This document shows positions 4,551 to 5,690 of a DNA stretch of 5,690 nucleotides, piece by piece; within the stretch, counting starts at the first letter, position 1; each line of letters opens with the position of its first letter. The translations under genes were made by a program, and so were the position numbers. The stretch is from Solirubrobacterales bacterium (GTDB lineage Bacteria; Actinomycetota; Thermoleophilia; Solirubrobacterales; Solirubrobacteraceae), in assembly GCA_025963955.1 (NCBI GenBank), contig JAOPZU010000340.1, positions 1 to 5,690 of the forward strand, in the 5' to 3' direction. Under the pieces are notes generated by a model that was not told the origin of the DNA, searched no databases, and was given only the letters and a program-made list of their open reading frames with translations.

Positions 4551-5690
4551 GAGTCCCCGCCGCCGACCTCGTCGAGCGCCTGGGCCAGCCGCCGCACGCC
4601 CTCCCGGATCGCGGCGGGAGCGAGGGCGCCGTAGCCCATCACCACCGCGTTCGTCTGCGGCGGCGGGTCCGCCCACCACGCCGACAACGGGTAGACGCGG
4701 ACGTCCCGGATCGCGGCCGCCCGCTCGAGCGCCGCGGCGTCGACCGCCGCCGGCAGGCGCACCGTCGCGTGCAGCCCGGCGGCGATCCCGTCGACGCGCG
4801 CCCCCGGGAGGAACTCCTCGACCGCCGCCACGAGCGCATCGCGGTGGGCCCGCTGCCGCCGGCGGGCGGCGCGGACGTGACGGTCGTAGCCGCCGGAGAC
4901 GATCAGCCGCGCCAGCGCCGCCTGCTCGAGCACCGGCGAGCCACCGTCCGCCAGCCGCTTGGCCCGGACCACGGCGGGCAGACGGTCCTCCGGGACGACG
5001 ATCCAGCCCAGCCGCAGGGCGGGCGCGAGTGTCTTGCTCACCGAGCCCAGGTAGGCGACGTGCCCGGGCGCCAGCGCCTGCAGGGCCGCGACCGGCGCGC
5101 GGTCGTAGCGGTACTCGGCGTCGTAGTCGTCCTCGATGAGCAGGCGGCCGGTGTCCTGCGCCCAGCGCGCGAGGGCCGCACGGCGCCCGGCGGCGAGCGG
5201 CACCCCCGTCGGGGACTGGTGCGCCGGGGTGAGCAGCGCCGCAACGACGTCCGCACGAGCGACTGCCTCGTCGCGGACGCCGAGCGCGTCCACCGGGACG
5301 GGAACCACCTCGGCGCCGGCCGCCTCCAGCACCTGGCGGTGCTCGGGCAGGTACGGGTCCTCGACAGCGATCCGGACGCGAGCCCCGCCGGCCGCAGCCC
5401 GCAGGGCGGCCACCAGCAGGTGCAGGCCCTGCACCGCGCCCTGGCAGACGACGAGCTGCCCCGGCCGGCAGACGACGCCCCGGGTCCGGGCGACGAGCGC
5501 GGCGAGCGCCTCGTGCAGCTCGGGCAGCCCGCGACCGTCGCCGTACCCGAAGGCGGCGTCGGGCAGCTCGCGCAGCGCGTCGCGCACGGCGCGTCCCCAG
5601 GCGGCGCGCGGGAAGGCGGCGAGGTCCGGGTGGCCGGGGAAGAAGTCGTAGCGCACGGGTGGCCGCAGGGCCGCGCCCGGCCCGTACGCC
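4547..5690 (-). CDS. MocR-type PLP-dependent regulator, aminotransferase domain (5' end cut off)
   Basis: The visible part is a fold-type I aminotransferase domain of the kind found in MocR/GabR/PdxR regulators, where an N-terminal GntR winged helix binds DNA and the C-terminal domain senses an amino compound through pyridoxal phosphate. Counting from a GTG at 5654-5656, motifs are RYDFFPGHPDL (2-12), YGDGRGLPELHEAL (38-51), the cofactor-ring segment IEDDYDAEYRY (174-184), the PLP lysine K208 in SVSKTLAPALRLGW, and TPAHQSPTG (143-151). The frame has no stop up to the right edge and reads AYGPGAALRPP before that GTG, like a MocR linker, so the GTG is probably an internal valine codon and the helix-turn-helix lies outside. 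A stand-alone aminotransferase cannot be excluded. The effector and target genes are unknown; it converges on the crotonase gene. Confidence 0.85.
   Translation of the reverse strand, partial: AYGPGAALRPPVRYDFFPGHPDLAAFPRAAWGRAVRDALRELPDAAFGYGDGRGLPELHEALAALVARTRGVVCRPGQLVVCQGAVQGLHLLVAALRAAAGGARVRIAVEDPYLPEHRQVLEAAGAEVVPVPVDALGVRDEAVARADVVAALLTPAHQSPTGVPLAAGRRAALARWAQDTGRLLIEDDYDAEYRYDRAPVAALQALAPGHVAYLGSVSKTLAPALRLGWIVVPEDRLPAVVRAKRLADGGSPVLEQAALARLIVSGGYDRHVRAARRRQRAHRDALVAAVEEFLPGARVDGIAAGLHATVRLPAAVDAAALERAAAIRDVRVYPLSAWWADPPPQTNAVVMGYGALAPAAIREGVRRLAQALDEVGGGDS

Noticed and set aside
3618..4679. 353-residue minus-strand frame antisense to the crotonase gene
   Set aside because: The opposite strand has a clear, complete crotonase protein; this frame is Arg/Gly/Asp-biased and spans two genes.

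Overview
This 5.7-kb window is a GC-rich (roughly 70% or more) bacterial chromosome segment. It is gene-dense, has short intergenic gaps, and its proteins are rich in Ala, Arg, Gly and Val. The small stand-alone biotinylated protein resembles mycobacterial TB7.3. Together with the composition this points to an actinobacterium in the broad sense, perhaps a Thermoleophilia/Solirubrobacterales-type lineage, but the lineage is a guess. I see no mobile element, CRISPR array, tRNA or rRNA.

Layout. Positions 13-2295 (minus strand) hold a two-gene unit: glpK (glycerol kinase) followed after 12 bp by a PlsC-type acyltransferase. Positions 2296-2763 are a 468-bp gap with no convincing gene but an unusual density of inverted repeats. 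Positions 2764-3456 (minus) encode a soluble family 2 glycosyltransferase. A 73-bp divergent gap follows. Positions 3530-4550 (plus) hold a 70-residue biotin carrier protein and, 16 bp later, a crotonase-fold (enoyl-CoA hydratase/isomerase superfamily) protein. From 4547 to the right edge (minus) runs the aminotransferase-like part of a probable MocR/GntR-type regulator, cut off at its N-terminal side by the window end. It converges on the crotonase gene, and the two TAG stops share one CTAG.

How the genes fit together. GlpK makes sn-glycerol-3-phosphate. The acyltransferase beside it works on the acylated form of that product, so the pair plausibly feeds glycerol into phospholipid or triacylglycerol synthesis. 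The biotin carrier and the crotonase may form a small acyl-CoA unit. The crotonase lacks the second catalytic glutamate of true hydratases and carries a tyrosine where E. coli methylmalonyl-CoA decarboxylase has its active-site tyrosine, so decarboxylase-like chemistry is a better hypothesis than hydration.

Most of the window is ordinary metabolism. The two places that merit a closer look are the inverted-repeat-rich gap upstream of glpK, a candidate structured leader, small RNA or operator cluster, and the biotin carrier/crotonase pair. All claims rest on reading the sequence and recalled family motifs; no database search or folding calculation was run.
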